Assembly (NCBI GenBank): GCA_964019335.1
Contig: OZ025648.1
Coordinates: forward strand, 186,001-250,000
Length of the DNA stretch: 64,000 nucleotides
Source: Diplonema japonicum
Lineage: Eukaryota > Euglenozoa > Diplonemea > Diplonemida > Diplonemidae
Direction of reading: 5' to 3'
This document shows, in pieces, positions 62,178 to 64,000 of this stretch (positions are counted from its first letter, which is position 1; every line of letters begins with the position of its first letter). Position numbers and translations under genes: made by a program. The notes under the pieces are model-generated. The model saw nothing but the letters and a program-made list of their open reading frames with translations. It had not been told where the DNA came from and did not search any database.

Positions 62178-63624
62178 TTATTTCCTTTTGACAATCCTCC
62201 TACGCGCCTCAGCGATGGAACGAGCAGGGAAGTGTGCTGAGACGACCGAGTCCGCAACACCCCACCCGAAGAGGACCATGGCCCACTCTGCGAGGCGCTC
62301 CCTCTTGTTCAGCAAGAGGTCTACTGCTGTTAGGCTGCTTGAGTTCTTCGCTTCCACGTCGAAGCGCTTGGGATACTCTGGGTCAGTGAGTGCCTTGACT
62401 AGTGTGGGATGGTCCTCTTTGATCGCGAGGTGCAAGGCGTTGTCGCCATTGTGCCTTGCTTTCCGTGTGTCAGGTGTGATTAACATCTTGATCACCTTGT
62501 CACCGTGCTTCTCCCATGACTCCGTTTTCACTGCGATCAGCAGTGCATTCAACCCGTTTGCATCGACGCATGTCACATCTGCACCAATCGCCACGAGCGT
62601 AGCGGACATAGCTACCCGTCCTTTACGAACGGCCAGAAGTAGAGGTGTGTCCCCGTTCCCATCTCGCATCATCAGCGCCTTCTTCGACGCAAGCAGCTTC
62701 AGCACCTTGTTTCGGGTTTGACACACATCGACCATACCTTGGGGCCCTCGCCTGTCGCCATTGAATCACCGCAAACAGCCGTGTGAAGGAGTGTTCGTGC
62801 ACAGTGCTCCGAGAACACAACATTCAAAGGCACGACAGTGCTCAGGAGAAACCTGGGGAGGTTTTTTTTTTCTTTCTTTCTTTTTTTTTTTTTTTTTTGA
62901 AAACGACATACTTTAAAGCGGGTGCAACAGTACCTGCTTTGATGAGGCTTTCGAGCTGCAAGAGCTTCTTGCGGTCGGCGGGGGAGACGTCGTCCAAGGT
63001 AGTGATCGGGAGTGGCTCGGGTGCAGCTGCTCGCTTTGGCATAGCACGCGCACGCCTTGTGAATTCCTTTACAGCAGCGATGACACGTAACTTGGAAGCA
63101 GAAGAGAAGCGTGACTTGCGCTGTGCTTTGAGATGCGATTTTACATCAGAGCAGCACACGAATTTCTCGTAGGTGCCCTCAGCGTCCTTGCCAGTGACTG
63201 TGTACCCCTTGTCAGTCACTCGAACGATGGTGCACGGTGTCCAACAGCCATCGCTACGCAGGACGGTGCAAAGCTGGTTTTTGGTGAAGACGACCTCCTC
63301 CTCCCATTGGTCTGGGTCCATCACTGTTTCGTGGGTTATGTCTGTTAGAATGTAAGAGGTATTGTTGGCTTCGATAGCAGCCTCGTGCCGAATGGGGGTC
63401 ACCGTGTTCAGGTGGTTCAAAAGCTCGGTGAGCATATTTTGTACTTCGGCATTCTTTGTACACGCCTTGTTGTTGAGTAGCTCGAGCGTCTTGCTGTACG
63501 CTGTCGTGATGCCCGCCTCTAGCTCTTTGATGCGCAGCCGCGCGGCTTCGAGATCGTGGTGTAGCTCATCGCCGATCCGTTCGGTGATGTTTTGGTCGCA
63601 CCAAGGGCACCACTTCTTTGTCAT
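62178..63624 (-). CDS. Zinc-knuckle, Tudor-like and ankyrin-repeat protein (three exons)
   Basis: Exons 62912-63624, 62738-62852 and 62178-62705 with introns of 59 and 32 nt (donors GTATGT and GTATGG); 451 residues. The N-terminus has CPWC and a helical segment with a leucine pattern. Residues about 105-165 look like an SGF29/Tudor-type barrel (LCTVLRSDGCWTPCTIVRVT, then GYTVTGKDAEGTYEKFV). A basic linker follows. From about 250, exon 2 begins an ankyrin array (RTLLHTAVCGDSM) that continues in exon 3: DGNGDTPLLLAVRKGRVAMS, DANGLNALLIAVK, NGDNALHLAIKEDHP. Exon 2 is needed to complete the first ankyrin unit, which supports the joins. The 32-nt intron at 62706-62737 is the shortest I place. A poly-A...ACAG site is at 63645-63646. 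Confidence 0.7.
62706..62737 (-). other. 32-nt intron
   Basis: GTATGGTCGATG...CCGAAACAAG on the minus strand. It joins GEGPK to VLKLLASKKA within an ankyrin repeat, phase 0. At 32 nt it is close to the shortest spliceosomal introns known. A frame shift of the same size would be the alternative explanation. Confidence 0.6.
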
Positions 63625-63741
63625 TGTTTGTTGGTTTCATTTTCCTGTTTTTTTTTTTAATTTTCTTTTTACACTTTTTTTTTCCTTAAACCGGCGAAGA
63701 AAAGAACAATTCGATAAGCATGTGTTATTGAGCCGCAACCT

Positions 63742-64000
63742 TTAGATAGATTGGAGGAACCCCTTGTGCCGAAGAATGTTTCGCACTGTGGCAGCAGCGA
63801 TGGCAATCGACGCGGGCTCGTTCCAAAAATGGTTCACGCCCGAAGGATGGGGGATGGTCAGGGTGCAGCCATCACTTTGAAGGAGCATGGGTTTCAGGCC
63901 AAAGGCCTTCGCCACGTTGCTGCCCAAAATGATAACGACCGGCCTGTTGGTGAGCACAATCCTTGATGCTGCGGCTTTCGCTTCCTTTTGTCCGAACTTG
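63742..64000 (-). CDS. 3' end of a possible uracil-DNA-glycosylase-like gene (partial)
   Basis: The frame is open from the stop at 63742 to the right edge of the window (about 85 codons), so the 5' part is missing. The visible peptide contains PVVIILGSNVAKAFGL, then LTIPHPSGVNHFWNEPASIA and ends RHKGFLQSI. A beta strand ending in LG..VA.AFG, followed by HPSG.N.FWN and a final helix, resembles the C-terminal half of uracil-DNA-glycosylase-fold proteins, where the HPS loop contacts the DNA. The N-terminal water-activating motif is outside the window, so activity and family cannot be settled. The MLTNRP... Met sometimes called as a start is internal. Confidence 0.45.
   Translation of the reverse strand, partial: KFGQKEAKAAASRIVLTNRPVVIILGSNVAKAFGLKPMLLQSDGCTLTIPHPSGVNHFWNEPASIAIAAATVRNILRHKGFLQSI

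Overview
This window is nuclear DNA from a flagellated or ciliated microbial eukaryote. It carries alpha-tubulin, a mitochondrial ribosomal protein, a polycystin channel, a Wee1-type kinase, a capping-type RNA triphosphatase and spliceosomal GT-AG introns. Every gene I can support, about 25 of them, lies on the minus strand, usually tens to hundreds of bases apart. Most have an AG dinucleotide, typically in a CACAG, CTACAG or CCAG context, 1-45 nt before the ATG. A one-way gene array with such acceptors is what is expected of polycistronic transcription with spliced-leader trans-splicing. The alpha-tubulin tail ([19 protein letters not shown]) is very close to kinetoplastid and euglenid tails. 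My working inference is a euglenozoan-like protist (a diplonemid would also explain the cis-introns), but nothing here proves the lineage.

Layout, left to right; because genes read right to left, the 3' end of each gene comes first. 0-4.7 kb: 3' fragment of a probable retroelement, a 94-residue PP1-docking protein, a long homopolymer-rich desert and a broken coding relic. 4.9-10.1 kb: a TMEM135-like membrane protein, an EF-hand/MIT-like/zinc-ribbon protein and a Cet1-type RNA 5'-triphosphatase. 10.7-12.5 kb: alpha-tubulin copy 1. 13.4-19.4 kb: a polycystin channel with coiled-coil, LRR and ankyrin regions, and an SLC33A1-type acetyl-CoA transporter. 19.7-28.9 kb: a coiled-coil protein, an ANP32-like protein, a PDZ plus PH-like protein, a helical-repeat/polyproline protein and a PPR protein. 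29.7-33.5 kb: a fatty acyl-CoA reductase fused to dihydroxyacetone-phosphate acyltransferase (ether-lipid synthesis). 33.7-35.5 kb: alpha-tubulin copy 2, in a nearly identical 1.8-kb unit. 35.7-37.8 kb: two tandem PARG-like genes. 38-46.9 kb: two large coiled-coil genes and a membrane-anchored coiled-coil protein. 46.9-48.2 kb: a desert with a retroelement relic. 48.2-52.3 kb: a giant Cys-rich type I surface protein. 53.4-64 kb: Wee1-like kinase, mitochondrial ribosomal protein L46, a C2-like/coiled-coil protein, a second PPR protein, an acidic coiled-coil protein, a Tudor-like/ankyrin protein and the 3' end of a possible uracil-DNA-glycosylase-like gene cut by the window edge.

Read with splicing, many apparently separate ORFs join into single genes. 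The 21 introns I place are 32-117 nt, mostly under 60 nt, usually begin GTATG and often consist of A/T homopolymer. Some end in poly-A-AG rather than a polypyrimidine tract. Reading frames close exactly at every junction listed. Several products fit a flagellate (tubulin, polycystin, coiled-coil proteins) and organelle gene expression (two PPR proteins, L46). There is no operon-like grouping by pathway apart from the fused ether-lipid enzymes and the tandem PARG-like pair.
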